Assembly: GCF_017310015.1 (NCBI RefSeq) | Contig: NZ_CP022297.1 | Span: 806,001-870,000 of the forward strand | DNA length: 64,000 nucleotides | From: Marinobacterium iners | Lineage (GTDB): Bacteria > Pseudomonadota > Gammaproteobacteria > Pseudomonadales > Balneatricaceae | Direction of reading: 5' to 3' | Shown: positions 27,336 to 36,849 of the stretch, piece by piece | Layout of the letters: every line of letters starts with the position of its first letter | Position numbering within the stretch: the first letter of the stretch is position 1 | Notes under the pieces: generated by a model | What the model saw: only the letters and a program-made list of their open reading frames with translations | Database searches by the model: none | What the model was told of the DNA's origin: nothing | Program-made: the position numbers and the translations under genes

Positions 27336-29357
27336 GTGAATGAACTGAAAGCCTATTTCCACCTTACCCTGGGCCCGGTTCAGGGTTTTGTTGCACAGGC
27401 ACGTCGTACGCGGGACTTCTGGGCGGGGTCTTTCCTGCTGTCCTGGCTCTCCAGCGTGGCGATGGCATCGGCTCAAAAGCAGGGTGGTGTGATCAATTTT
27501 CCGATTCCTGATGACCACTTCATGGCTGCGTTGAAAGGTGAAGCTAAAAACAATCCGCCCCAGCAGGGCAGCGTGCCCAACCGGTTTAAAACCCTTGAGG
27601 TCCAAGTCGATCAGCACTTTGACCCTCAACGGGTTGTCACTGATATGCAAGCGGCTTGGAGGGCACTTTGTGAGCACATCTGGCAGCGTGATATGGTGCC
27701 GACGCTTGGCAGCGATTCAAAGCAGGAGCAGATAACCAAACAGATCTGGCATCGTCAGTTGCACCACTACTGGGAGATCAACTGGTGTCTGGCTGATGAG
27801 GCTCATGTTAGCAATATGTTGGATCGCAGAAAAAACTGGCGCTCACATACATTACCGCCTGAGCCTGGGGTTAAGTGTATGATGATGGAAGGGTTTCAGG
27901 AGCTTTCCGGGCTTGAATACCCGGATCAGAAAAAGCTCGACAATTTCTGGCAGCGGATACGTCGTTCAGTTAAGTCTGGAACGAGCGACCTGCGCCCGGG
28001 TGAGTGTCTGAGTGCCCTTGGTTTTGTGAAACGCCGATTTGTGCGCCACTTTAAGGACTTTCAGGGTACCTTGCCATCCGGCCAAGCCATTTCGGGCTGG
28101 CCGCTGCCAGCTCAGGTGCCATCGGTGGCGCATATTGCCGCCGCTCCCTGGTATGCAGCGGTGCTTGAAAACGCTCAGTTAGACAAAGATGTCGATCAAG
28201 CACTGAACCGTTTTTATGATGTGGCCGAGCAGTTGGTCGATTTCAGTGAAACCGCCAACCCCATTCAGCGTGTGGACTCAGCCATAAAGAGGACGGGCTA
28301 TCACAAGGAGTGGGCAGGTCTTGATGGCAATGTATTTCACGTCAGTCAATTAGAGAACAGCAAACTTTTTGATGACGATCCTGGCACTCAACGTAAGGCA
28401 AAGTCGATGCTGAGCGCGCTGAATGAGCTGCGCCAGAGCACAGGTCTGCCAGAGGCAAGTAGCTTCTATGCAGTGCTCATTATGGATGGCGACAGTCTGG
28501 GCAGTCAGATGAGTGACCCTGACAAGCAGGAGGCTATCTCCAAGGGGCTTAACAACTTCACGACCGGTGTACCATCCATTGTGCAGGATCAGGATGGCTT
28601 TCTGGTCTATGCCGGTGGTGATGATGTGTTGGCGCTGGTGTGCCTCGATAAAGCAGTAGAGCTGGCCTTGCAGTTGCGTAATTTCTACGCAGAGTGTTTT
28701 GCACAACAGAACAAGAATCTGAGCACTGACAAGCAGATCACTACCAGCCTGTCGGGGGCGATTGAGTTCTGCCATATGAAGACGCCGCTGACTTTTGTAC
28801 TCGGTGACTCTCATAGCTTGCTGGATGATATCGCCAAGGATAGAACCGGACGTGATGCGCTGGCGGTTCGCGTCTGGAAACCCGGGGGCCTCCACCTTGA
28901 ATGGTCACAACCTTGGCAATATTTGATAGATCAGGCGCAGCAGACCGGTAATCTGCTGTCTGATGTAGTCAAAATGTTTTCCGAGCGTGAGCAGAACAGC
29001 CCGTTCACCAATAAGTTCATTTTCAAGGCTGAGGAGATGTTGCAGCGTTTGCCGCAGCAGCTGTTGAAGGCAGAGCAGGATGAGGAGCTGCTGGCAAAAA
29101 TGCTGCAGGCCGAACTGGTTCACTCAGGGCTTGATCTCAACCAGAATAGCCGTAATAAACAGCAGATTTTGGATGAGCTGTTGCAGCCTCTGATCGCACT
29201 AGCTACCCCTCATGTGCGTAAAACGGATGATCAGGGGCGCTTTAAAGAGCTGAAACCACAACACCGTTTTGACGCAGATGCACTCAAGCTGGTGCGTTTC
29301 TTGACCCAGGAGTCAATTTGTCAGCCTATGCAAGAAAACAAGGAGGTGCACGCATGA
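27336..29357 (+). CDS. cas10: Cas10/Cmr2 with cyclase motif, without HD domain
   Basis: This is a 673-residue protein. It begins almost at once with LGPVQGFVAQARRTRDFWAGS (residues 12-32), a motif that in full-length Cmr2 proteins follows an N-terminal HD domain, so the HD DNase region is absent. The palm domain has IMDGDSLG and YAGGDDVLAL with GGDD at residues 427-430, the cyclase site that makes cyclic oligoadenylates on target RNA binding. The start is GTG with GGGAG 10 bases upstream. It is the signalling subunit; DNA cleavage by this subunit is unlikely. It overlaps cmr3 by 4 bp. Confidence 0.95.
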   Translation: MNELKAYFHLTLGPVQGFVAQARRTRDFWAGSFLLSWLSSVAMASAQKQGGVINFPIPDDHFMAALKGEAKNNPPQQGSVPNRFKTLEVQVDQHFDPQRVVTDMQAAWRALCEHIWQRDMVPTLGSDSKQEQITKQIWHRQLHHYWEINWCLADEAHVSNMLDRRKNWRSHTLPPEPGVKCMMMEGFQELSGLEYPDQKKLDNFWQRIRRSVKSGTSDLRPGECLSALGFVKRRFVRHFKDFQGTLPSGQAISGWPLPAQVPSVAHIAAAPWYAAVLENAQLDKDVDQALNRFYDVAEQLVDFSETANPIQRVDSAIKRTGYHKEWAGLDGNVFHVSQLENSKLFDDDPGTQRKAKSMLSALNELRQSTGLPEASSFYAVLIMDGDSLGSQMSDPDKQEAISKGLNNFTTGVPSIVQDQDGFLVYAGGDDVLALVCLDKAVELALQLRNFYAECFAQQNKNLSTDKQITTSLSGAIEFCHMKTPLTFVLGDSHSLLDDIAKDRTGRDALAVRVWKPGGLHLEWSQPWQYLIDQAQQTGNLLSDVVKMFSEREQNSPFTNKFIFKAEEMLQRLPQQLLKAEQDEELLAKMLQAELVHSGLDLNQNSRNKQQILDELLQPLIALATPHVRKTDDQGRFKELKPQHRFDADALKLVRFLTQESICQPMQENKEVHA

Positions 29358-30532
29358 CACTGCGTTGGTCATTGCAACCTGTTGATAGCTGGTTCTTCCG
29401 TGAGGCCCGCTCCCATGATGCGGTTGGTGTAGGGCAGTTGAATTCGATATTTCCGCCCCCTGCCACCACCCTTGCCGGTGCTATTCGCACCTCTATGGGC
29501 GATCATCTTGGCGTTGATTGGCATGAGTTTAATATCAACAATGGCAAACACCATGAGCTTTTGGGGGAAGGCAACAACCTGGGCTTACTGAATATTGCAG
29601 CGATACAGGTCGTTGTTGATGGGGAGCCTGTCTATCCGGCCCCTCAGGATCTTCTCAAAGGCGCAGATCAAAATGATCCGCTGTACCGACTTAAAATTGG
29701 TGCTCCGGTGCGCTGTGACCTCGGTTATGTCGCCATGCCTGAGATGGATGCCCCAGCTGGCAGTAAACCACTCGAAAACCACTGGATTACGGCCAAGGGG
29801 TTGCAGCAGTGGCTGACGGGTGGACTGCCGGATAAATCTGAGCTAATCGCGCAAAGTGAGTTGATTACCAGTGAGGCGCGTCTCGGTATCGGCCGAATCA
29901 ATAAACTAGGGGTTGTTGATAAAGACAATGGGCTGCTTTACCAGACCCGACATTTACGTCCGACCGGTGAAAAACAGTTCAGCATTGATGTGTACCTGCA
30001 GGGGATCAGTGACGATCTGGCCCAGCAGTTACCAGAGTCAACCAGCCTGCGTTTGGGTGGGGAAGGGCGCGAAGCCGCTGTCGCCATTACAAGTGCCGAT
30101 TTGCCTGCAGTCAAGCTGCCGGATATGCCAACCTGTAAAAAGGCCCGTGGAGTTGTGCTGTATCTGACAAGTCCCGCCAACCTCAATAGCGACGCGGCGA
30201 ATGCTGCCTGGTGTCTGCCTGGTTTTACCCCGGTTAAAAATGAGCGCGGTGAGATAACACACTGGATCGGTGAACTGGCCGGTGTTGCACTGAAACTGGT
30301 TAGCTGTGTGCTGCCAAGGCCGGAACGTTTGGGTGGCTGGGATCAAAAACTGCGTAAACCCAAACCCCTGATCTCGCTGGCTGCCGCTGGCAGTCTCTAC
30401 TACTGCGAGTTGCAGCACCCTGACCTGCAGCCACTGACGCCCGAGTTGCTGCTAACGCTGCAGCAACAACCGATCGGCACTGATACCAGTTTGGGCTATG
30501 GCCGTCTGTTGGCCGGCCTCTGGTTGAACTGA
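29354..30532 (+). CDS. cmr3: Cmr3, type III-B RAMP (Cas5-like) subunit
   Basis: This is a 392-residue protein. WSLQPVDSWFFREARSHDA, then FPPPATTLAGAIRTSM, are the family signatures, and GTDTSLGYGRLLAGLW at the end forms the glycine-rich loop. The start at 29354 has AGGAGG upstream and an ATGA overlap with the cas10 stop, in preference to an upstream in-frame start inside cas10. It binds the 5' repeat tag of the crRNA and contacts Cas10. Confidence 0.95.
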   Translation: MTLRWSLQPVDSWFFREARSHDAVGVGQLNSIFPPPATTLAGAIRTSMGDHLGVDWHEFNINNGKHHELLGEGNNLGLLNIAAIQVVVDGEPVYPAPQDLLKGADQNDPLYRLKIGAPVRCDLGYVAMPEMDAPAGSKPLENHWITAKGLQQWLTGGLPDKSELIAQSELITSEARLGIGRINKLGVVDKDNGLLYQTRHLRPTGEKQFSIDVYLQGISDDLAQQLPESTSLRLGGEGREAAVAITSADLPAVKLPDMPTCKKARGVVLYLTSPANLNSDAANAAWCLPGFTPVKNERGEITHWIGELAGVALKLVSCVLPRPERLGGWDQKLRKPKPLISLAAAGSLYYCELQHPDLQPLTPELLLTLQQQPIGTDTSLGYGRLLAGLWLN

Positions 30533-30577
30533 TCAACAGCTACCCAGTATTACACAGTCTTACATAAGGATATAAAC

Positions 30578-31489
30578 ATGACCGCGATTGCCCATCAGAT
30601 TGTTGGTTTGACCTGCGAAACCCCCATGCATGCCGGTGGCGGCAGCAAGGAAGAGGTGATCGACCTGCCGATTCAGAAAGAAGCACATACTAACTGGCCC
30701 TGCGTTTATGGCTCATCGATGAAGGGGGCGCTGCGTGCACGCGCAGAAACGCAGGTGAAGATGGATGCTTCATTGATCGCACAAGCGTTCGGCCCTGATA
30801 CCCTCAACGCCAGCGAACACGCCGGTGCATTGCTGGTCAGTGATGCCCGTTTGCTGTTGTTGCCAGTGCGTTCGTTGACCAGCCATTTCAAACTGGTGAC
30901 GTGCCCGGCCTTACTGGCCCGCCTGCTGGCTGATCTGGCACGCACGGGCAACGCACAAATGTTTAAGGTACCTGCTGTGGCGGCCGATCGGGCGATCAGT
31001 CCTGATTGCCAGGGGAGAGATGAGATCTACCTGGAAGAATTTAGCTTCGCGCTATCTGACTGGGCTGATGCAGATGGTTGGATTGAACTGTTGCTGAATC
31101 TGATTGCCGCCGTGCCAGGTGTGAGCCGTGGCGATCAGAAAGCCGAGTTACAAAAACAGCTGGTAGTGATCGACAACGACAGCTTTCGACACCTAAGTCA
31201 GGCCGCCCTGCCGGTGCTGCCGCATATCGCCATCAATAGTGAGACCAAAACCGTGCGTAACGGCGCACTTTGGTATGAAGAAAATCTGCCGGCTGAAACC
31301 CTGCTGTACACGGTGCTTGGCTGCCAGCCTTCGCGCAAAAAAGGTGCTAACACCAGCGCCGCTGAGCTCTTGAAAGCGGTAACAGGACAGCTGTTCGGTC
31401 AGCCCTACATTCAGATTGGCGGTAACGAAACCACCGGCATGGGCTGGTGCCGTGTTGCACTGCCACAGCTGGCACAAGGAGGTGAGTAA
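30578..31489 (+). CDS. cmr4: Cmr4, backbone RNase subunit
   Basis: This is a 303-residue Cas7-group RAMP. HAGGGSKEEVIDLPIQKEAHTNWPCVYGSSMKGALRARAE (near residues 17-55, in parts) contains the Asp of IDLPIQ, equivalent to the catalytic Asp that cuts target RNA at 6-nt steps, and the KGALR motif. IQIGGNETTGMGWC near the end is the G-rich loop. Several copies form the filament backbone. It overlaps cmr5 by one base (TAATG). Confidence 0.95.
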   Translation: MTAIAHQIVGLTCETPMHAGGGSKEEVIDLPIQKEAHTNWPCVYGSSMKGALRARAETQVKMDASLIAQAFGPDTLNASEHAGALLVSDARLLLLPVRSLTSHFKLVTCPALLARLLADLARTGNAQMFKVPAVAADRAISPDCQGRDEIYLEEFSFALSDWADADGWIELLLNLIAAVPGVSRGDQKAELQKQLVVIDNDSFRHLSQAALPVLPHIAINSETKTVRNGALWYEENLPAETLLYTVLGCQPSRKKGANTSAAELLKAVTGQLFGQPYIQIGGNETTGMGWCRVALPQLAQGGE

Positions 31490-31983
31490 TGGCCAAGTAT
31501 AAGAAAAATATTAAACAGCCTGCACCTGTTGTTGTATCGACTGCGAGTATTTCATCGGATCAAAGGCCTTTACCCCAACTGCTTGAGCAGCACCGAGCCG
31601 AATTTGCGCTCAAACAGATTCAGGCCGCTGTAAATCGTCCGGAAGAGGGCAAATACAAACACAGTCAGGTGAAAAGTTTTTGTCGTCGTTTTCCCGGTAT
31701 GGTGCAGAGCAACGGCTTTGGACAGGCAGTCGCGTTTTTCTACTCAAAGCGTAATGACTACCCTGCGTATGGCGTGATCTATCAACTGGTTGAAGACTGG
31801 CTGTGCCAGGACAGCAAGGTTTACGCTGCCTTTGCTGAAGCCCAGGCACCACGGCTGTTGAAAGCGATTACCGAAAGCGACCAGCACGCCTATCGCTTGG
31901 CCACCGCTGAAACGCAGGCATTGATGATCTGGGTGAAGAAGTTTGCCGAGGGATTGATCCTGAAAGATGAGGAGGCCTACTGA
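31489..31983 (+). CDS. cmr5: Cmr5, small subunit (Cas11)
   Basis: This is a 164-residue alpha-helical protein. EFALKQIQAAV and SFCRRFPGMVQSNGFGQAVAFFYSK match Cmr5, which stacks along the backbone and stabilises the crRNA-target duplex. The N-terminal ~35 residues are a basic, proline-rich extension. One-base overlaps with cmr4 and cmr6 indicate tight coupling. Confidence 0.93.
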   Translation: MAKYKKNIKQPAPVVVSTASISSDQRPLPQLLEQHRAEFALKQIQAAVNRPEEGKYKHSQVKSFCRRFPGMVQSNGFGQAVAFFYSKRNDYPAYGVIYQLVEDWLCQDSKVYAAFAEAQAPRLLKAITESDQHAYRLATAETQALMIWVKKFAEGLILKDEEAY

Positions 31984-33140
31984 TGCTACCCCTCTATAAT
32001 TGGCAGACGCATGCGATTCCTTCGGGTGAGGATGCTCAGCGCCAGATTCAGCATAGGGGCTGTCATCCCGGCCTCTGGTTTGAGCGGTTTTTTAATCAGT
32101 ATGATGATGAATTCGCGATTAGGGATACGGCAAAAAGCAGTTTCATTAAGGGATTAGCTGGTGGCTGTGGCAATGCTCAGGCCTTGCAGCAAGCGTACCT
32201 GCGGCAGTCCGCGCTGGTGAAGGCGTGCAGTGGGGTAACAATTACCCTGCAGGCAGACTGGCATTTTGCCACCGGGCTGGGTAACCCGCATCCGGTGGAG
32301 AATGGATTTCTACTTCACCCAACACTGGCCGCGCCTTATTTGCCTGGCAGCAGTGTCAAGGGACTAGTACGCAGCTGGCTGGAGCAGAATCTCGGTGACA
32401 AGGCAGGCATGCTGTTTCACTGTCTGTTTGGCAGCGAAGATAAGGACCCCACTAAATGTCAGCAGGATTTTCAGGCTGGTGATGTGATTTTTTTTGATGC
32501 ACTACCGGTACTGCCGGCCACGCTGCTCTTAGATACTATGACCCCGCACATGGGAGGTTGGTACGAAAAGGGCGGTACAGAGGATGTATCCATGGCTGCC
32601 AACCAGCCTGCCGACTGGCATGATCCCGTACCTGTGCCCTTTTTGGCGGCCAAAGAGCTGGTGCTGATGTTCAGTTTTGCACCTAGGAAAAGGGATGCTG
32701 ATTCTGACCAGTTGATGCGACTTGTCGGCAAGGCGTTGCAGGATGCTTTGTTCCATGCTGGAGCCGGAGCCAAGACGGCAGCGGGTTATGGTGGTTTTAG
32801 CACGCTGGATGAGAAAAAACAGCGTGAGTTGCAACAGCTCGATGCCCGTCTGGCAGAGCAGCTTGAGGAACAGCGAAAGGCTGCGCAATTGGCGCAACTT
32901 TCACCAGAAGCCCAGGTGGTTGAGGGGCTTAAAGAGGACGCTAAGAAAAAAGAAAATCAAACGCCCGGTCAGTCCAACGATTTCCTTGTCAGGCTGAAGC
33001 AGGCACTTGAGTTGGCACAGCACTGGCCTGATGATGAGCGTGATGCACTATTGATTTTTTATAATGATTATAAAAAATTCATCAGTAAAAAACGAGAGAA
33101 AGAGTTTAAAGCGCTTGCCAATGCACTCAAAAATATATAG
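31983..33140 (+). CDS. cmr6: Cmr6, type III-B RAMP subunit
   Basis: This is a 385-residue RAMP. FATGLGNPHPVENGFLLHPTLAAPYLPGSSVKGLVRSWLE (about residues 97-137, in parts) contains the LPGSSVKG motif typical of Cmr6, and AKTAAGYGGF is the glycine-rich loop. The last ~110 residues are a charged, coiled-coil-like extension (KKQRELQQLDARLAEQLEEQRK and after), longer than in many Cmr6 proteins. It is the last cmr gene, followed by a strong inverted repeat. Confidence 0.94.
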   Translation: MLPLYNWQTHAIPSGEDAQRQIQHRGCHPGLWFERFFNQYDDEFAIRDTAKSSFIKGLAGGCGNAQALQQAYLRQSALVKACSGVTITLQADWHFATGLGNPHPVENGFLLHPTLAAPYLPGSSVKGLVRSWLEQNLGDKAGMLFHCLFGSEDKDPTKCQQDFQAGDVIFFDALPVLPATLLLDTMTPHMGGWYEKGGTEDVSMAANQPADWHDPVPVPFLAAKELVLMFSFAPRKRDADSDQLMRLVGKALQDALFHAGAGAKTAAGYGGFSTLDEKKQRELQQLDARLAEQLEEQRKAAQLAQLSPEAQVVEGLKEDAKKKENQTPGQSNDFLVRLKQALELAQHWPDDERDALLIFYNDYKKFISKKREKEFKALANALKNI

Positions 33141-33161
33141 ATATTTTTAACTAAGATAAGC

Positions 33162-33194
33162 CTCAGCTCATATTCCCAATGTATATGAGCTGAG
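33162..33194 (+). terminator. Hairpin ending the cmr operon
   Basis: CTCAGCTCATAT pairs perfectly with ATATGAGCTGAG around a 9-base loop, 21 bp after the cmr6 stop. There is no U-tract, so termination may be bidirectional or Rho-aided; the leftward operon ends close by on the other side. Confidence 0.6.
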
Positions 33195-33241
33195 CCGATC
33201 TGAGCTATAGGATCCTTGGGTCATACTTATTCTCAGCTTCC

Positions 33242-33520
33242 TTAATATTGTCCTTTTAAAAGCATCTGAAATAAAGCCATAATCTGTGCTTGTCCGCCCC
33301 ACGCCTGGCGCACATTATTGGGATCCAGAATGCGGCAATGGCCCGTAACGCTGTTGCGCTGTACACGCCACCCATCACAGCTTGCGAGGTCATTCCACCA
33401 GAACTCGCCACCCATTGTCGGTGTTTTAACGTTTGGCAAAAGGCCCAGGCGGTTGATCAGGTGGGACAGGCTGCCAGAATTCCCAGTGCAATTGTAAGAG
33501 TCTTTGGGTTCCTGAGCCAT
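33242..33520 (-). CDS. Small hypothetical protein, last gene of the triad operon
   Basis: This is a 92-residue protein. The C-terminal half (GGEFWWNDLASCDGWRVQRN then GHCRILDPNNVRQAWGG) has the dense aromatic/polar pattern of a real small domain, but I do not recognise a family. A GAGGAG purine run sits right next to the first ATG, too close to be an ideal site; an internal ATG (MGGEFWWND) is possible. It follows the 335-residue gene by 81 bp on the same strand and may be part of the vWA/kinase/phosphatase operon. Confidence 0.5.
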   Translation of the reverse strand: MAQEPKDSYNCTGNSGSLSHLINRLGLLPNVKTPTMGGEFWWNDLASCDGWRVQRNSVTGHCRILDPNNVRQAWGGQAQIMALFQMLLKGQY

Positions 33521-33601
33521 CTCCTCGGTGTGTGCTCAAACAGTTTGAGTCGTGTTGTGTGCTTTAATCGGTTCAAGATAGGCCTGAAAAAATTGTGTGT
33601 A

Positions 33602-34609
33602 TCACGCTGATTCACACAGTAACGCGGCCTGCAGCTCTGCAAGATCAACTTCTCGTTCATGCATTTGGCTGACGAGAAACTGAATGTCGGCTTGATGTTT
33701 TTCATCAAGCAGTTGTTGGCAGTCTGCCATCAGCTGGCGAATATCCCGCTTTGTCATATCGGCCAGTTCGTGTGCGAAGCTGTAGCGCTGTGTACTGGCG
33801 GCAGACTCAGAAATGCACGGCTTCGTATCGATGACAGTATCCGGTATCTTGATTGGATCGGAGGCTGCATTTAAATCGTCATTAGCGGCTTTATCTGGGG
33901 CCGGATTTTTTTCCTTCTGCGAATCGTTTGATGCAACATCAGCCTTGTTATCCTCTGCAGTCTCCGGTTGAGTTGAGCCTTCCGGCATATCTATGGCTTT
34001 AACCGAAGCGCCGGATTTTAACGACAGTATACGGTCGTACTCGAGCACAGTGGGCAGCATGAAGTTAAGATTTTCAGCAATCTGCTTTTGAGTCTGTTTG
34101 ATCAGCCCGGGTGGTATAAAGATTCCTGTACCAAAAGATTCAATGGCGCGATCAATCTCGGCCCGAATTTTCTTTTTCCGGAATGCCTGTATATTTTCAC
34201 CCAAAAGCTCAGTTTGGCTGGATTCGACCATTCTCATTTCCTCTTCCTTGAAACTATCCAGTGAATTTCGAAAGACTTTAATCAGTCGCTCAGTCACTTT
34301 TGCCATGGCCTCTATACTGGCTTTCTTGGCATTTGCCTTGCGGACAGAGCGGGGTATTTCTGTCTGTATGCCCGGTTCAGCCCGGTTTTTTTGTTTATAC
34401 GCGCAGCGGATTTCAGCCAGAAAATTCTCTAAGCTCCGGTGATCTGAAGGTGTAGACGAAGTAAAAAACACCTGATCTATTCCTTCGATCGTGACCTTCA
34501 AATGATTGTTGGAAGACTTTTCGTAGCGAAACGGAGTCTCCCCTACAATTTTTGCAATCCCTTTTATCGCCGAACGCTGGTAGGGCGTGTAGCTTCGCTT
34601 GTTGCACAT
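33602..34609 (-). CDS. Unknown protein of the kinase/phosphatase operon
   Basis: This is a 335-residue protein. Residues about 15-70 (GETPFRYEKSSNNHLKVTIEGIDQVFFTSSTPSDHRSLENF in part) resemble a HicA-like double-stranded-RNA-binding fold. The middle is helical and charged, then comes a low-complexity acidic/Asn/Asp linker, then a helical C-terminal ~70 residues. It starts 6 bp after the PP2C gene. It could be the substrate or scaffold for the kinase and phosphatase; no enzymatic motif is seen. Confidence 0.6.
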   Translation of the reverse strand: MCNKRSYTPYQRSAIKGIAKIVGETPFRYEKSSNNHLKVTIEGIDQVFFTSSTPSDHRSLENFLAEIRCAYKQKNRAEPGIQTEIPRSVRKANAKKASIEAMAKVTERLIKVFRNSLDSFKEEEMRMVESSQTELLGENIQAFRKKKIRAEIDRAIESFGTGIFIPPGLIKQTQKQIAENLNFMLPTVLEYDRILSLKSGASVKAIDMPEGSTQPETAEDNKADVASNDSQKEKNPAPDKAANDDLNAASDPIKIPDTVIDTKPCISESAASTQRYSFAHELADMTKRDIRQLMADCQQLLDEKHQADIQFLVSQMHEREVDLAELQAALLCESA

Positions 34610-34614
34610 ATCAA

Positions 34615-35730
34615 TTATCCCTCTTGAAATGGCTCAATGGTGTCCCCCAGCGTGCAGGCGCACAGCGCAATACTGGCATCATCGCCGGTTGTGCCCTTGG
34701 TAAATGCCTCGGAGTTCAACAGCCGGGTTAGCTCCCTGCGCTTCAATGTCTGCTGGCGCAGTGCATGCAGCCAGCTACCCACCTGTCCAGAAACCCTGCG
34801 TCCATCATTGGAGACCAGGCGGTCAGCCGCGCCGTCACTCATGGCAGCAAAGCCGGTAATATAGATGCCGCTACACATGCCGGTTTGAACATCGGTGGGC
34901 TGAAGGCTGTTATCAATAAACGTAGTAGAGTTGGCAAACTCGCCTTTGCCTACTTCGCCAAGAGTACTCAAGGTAGATTGTAAAGCATCATCCTGGTGAC
35001 TCATGGATTCGGTTATCAGCGCGCCGTCACCCACCTTGACCCATAACAAGCGTTTTTGTCCACGCACCATCAGCAACAACGTACAGCGAAAGTCCTTCAG
35101 TGCGCGGCGGTGCTGTACCGCCAAATCATCCAGGATCCCTTTTGCATGCTTCACCAGCAGCAAACCAAAATTGCGAGCTTCACTTTCCTGTGGCGTATTC
35201 GGCTGATCCAACAGTAATGCGACTTGCTGTTCCAGAGTGTGTAGCAAACGTATCAGCCCAGTAGTAACGGCCTGAGAGCCAATCTCGGACACGGCAGAAC
35301 TGCCGGCGCCATCCGCAACGATCGCAACTGGTCGCGGGTTGCTAACGGCAATCGCACTATCCTGACAGGGTAGGGGTGGGTTTGCATCTCGGTGTGCAAG
35401 CCCAGTCACCATTTCAAAACAGCCATGCCATTGCTGACCTGATTGTATCGGCTGAGTTTGTTTGGTTTTTTCTTCAGGCGCGTCATTGCAGTTCTGCGGG
35501 TCGGAGGTGCCCCTGGGGTTAACCTCCGAAGATTCGGTATCACCTCCCTTTGCCGAAAGGGGTGATTTGCGACGAAGGCTGGCAGCACTTATGACCGGAT
35601 TGGTTCCAGTAACGCGTTGTTTGGACACAGGTGCTGTCTCAGTATGCACGGCTGCTACTTCGGTTTCTGTTACTGTTGGTTTTACAGGCATGCGACGGGC
35701 CTTTTTCTTTCGGACTGGGTGTTTACTCAT
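34615..35730 (-). CDS. PP2C-family protein phosphatase
   Basis: This is a 371-residue protein. The catalytic domain (from about residue 100) shows the PP2C metal-binding motifs VADGAGSSAVSE, MSDGAADRLV and TTGDDASIALC. The N-terminal ~95 residues are basic, Ser/Thr/Pro rich and likely disordered (KHPVRKKKARRMPVKPT). The ATG at 35730 is used; upstream there is only an in-frame TTG. It sits in the order vWA, kinase, PP2C, which is the TerY-P triad arrangement described for Ter-associated and other stress systems. It should reverse the phosphorylation set by the adjacent kinase. Confidence 0.85.
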   Translation of the reverse strand: MSKHPVRKKKARRMPVKPTVTETEVAAVHTETAPVSKQRVTGTNPVISAASLRRKSPLSAKGGDTESSEVNPRGTSDPQNCNDAPEEKTKQTQPIQSGQQWHGCFEMVTGLAHRDANPPLPCQDSAIAVSNPRPVAIVADGAGSSAVSEIGSQAVTTGLIRLLHTLEQQVALLLDQPNTPQESEARNFGLLLVKHAKGILDDLAVQHRRALKDFRCTLLLMVRGQKRLLWVKVGDGALITESMSHQDDALQSTLSTLGEVGKGEFANSTTFIDNSLQPTDVQTGMCSGIYITGFAAMSDGAADRLVSNDGRRVSGQVGSWLHALRQQTLKRRELTRLLNSEAFTKGTTGDDASIALCACTLGDTIEPFQEG

Positions 35731-35783
35731 CGTATTTGCTTCGCGTCTCAACTCAACTCGGCTCTGCTTAATCTAAGCGGTGA

Positions 35784-36779
35784 TCATGACTCGGTTAAGC
35801 TGGCACTTGTGCCTCGGTACTGCTTTGATTTGGGTTCCGCTGGCTGAATGGCAGTATCGTGCCAGCCTTTATCCATCTCCTTTCGGTACAGCAACATTGT
35901 TTCCAGCCATTCATCCAAGCTGGTGCGCTTTGATGGATTATCTGCACCTTCGGTAAATGTGCTGATAAACTGCGTTTTCAGCCGATGGGGCATGTGGCTC
36001 CAGATGTTGTACCAAGGGCCTCGAGGGATACCCCGGTTGCCGATTCCGTACGCAAAATTGCCCCGTTTAAGGTTGGTAACCGGGTCATCACCGCCAACAA
36101 TATCGTAGGGGTGACGTCCCAACATCAGGCACTTGAACAAGATAATTGCCAGGGAAAAGGCTTCACTTTCACGTGTGCGCTTAAGCTTGGAGAACTGTTG
36201 ACCATGCTGCTCTTTAGGCGTCATATCAGGTGTGCCGACTGGACAGGGATAAAGCGTGCCCTGAGCCTGCAACTGGTAACTGTCACAATCAATCAGGGTT
36301 ATCCTGTCACTGGCAGGATCGCAGAGAATGTTGTGCAGGTTATAGTCACCGATCATGACACCAAGGCTTTGCAGTTCCTTTAGCCGTTGCAAAAGGTTGA
36401 TGAGGTAGGCGGTAATACCTCGGCGATCCACGCCCGGAAAGTGACGCTTATAAAGCACAGCGTGCGCCAGATTGAACATGGGTTTGCCATCCGCTTTATA
36501 CATGGCATAGCCGACCCAGCGCTTATCCGCATCAAATACACTGATTAATGGCCAGCTAACTCCGGTCTGCTGGCTGAAGCCAGGGATAGCACGCATAGCC
36601 TCGACTTTTTGCTGCAGTTTGTCGCCACGTTTGGACAGCTCTTTCAGGTGATATAGCTTCACCAGTACCTCATCGCGGTTGGCCAATGGGTAGATGACCC
36701 CTTCCCCACCTTCAGCGAGCTGGGGAGCAAGTGTCTGTGGCTTGCCCAGAGCATCAAAGACAGTTGTTACTCGTTTCAT
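35784..36779 (-). CDS. Protein kinase-like protein of a TerY-P-type triad
   Basis: This is a 331-residue kinase. The glycine loop and Lys are in AEGGEGVIYPLANRDEVLVKLYH, the catalytic loop is IGDYNLHNILCD (Asp and Asn present) and the metal-binding Asp is in TLIDCDSY. The start at 36779 has GAGGTG upstream; the longer frame begins inside the vWA gene. The C-terminal tail after ~300 is probably disordered. It lies between the vWA and PP2C genes. Targets are unknown; they may include the 335-residue protein downstream. Confidence 0.85.
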   Translation of the reverse strand: MKRVTTVFDALGKPQTLAPQLAEGGEGVIYPLANRDEVLVKLYHLKELSKRGDKLQQKVEAMRAIPGFSQQTGVSWPLISVFDADKRWVGYAMYKADGKPMFNLAHAVLYKRHFPGVDRRGITAYLINLLQRLKELQSLGVMIGDYNLHNILCDPASDRITLIDCDSYQLQAQGTLYPCPVGTPDMTPKEQHGQQFSKLKRTRESEAFSLAIILFKCLMLGRHPYDIVGGDDPVTNLKRGNFAYGIGNRGIPRGPWYNIWSHMPHRLKTQFISTFTEGADNPSKRTSLDEWLETMLLYRKEMDKGWHDTAIQPAEPKSKQYRGTSASLTES

Positions 36780-36849
36780 AAGCACCTCATGCTGCTGTTG
36801 GTGGGTAATGACCCTGTCAGCAGATAAGTCTACTGACAGGTGAAAGGGG

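Noticed and set aside
27336..27700. A possible missed HD domain at the Cas10 N-terminus
   Set aside because: Only 2 bp separate cmr1 and cas10 and no in-frame upstream extension exists; no H-D pair in the expected context was found in the first 60 residues.
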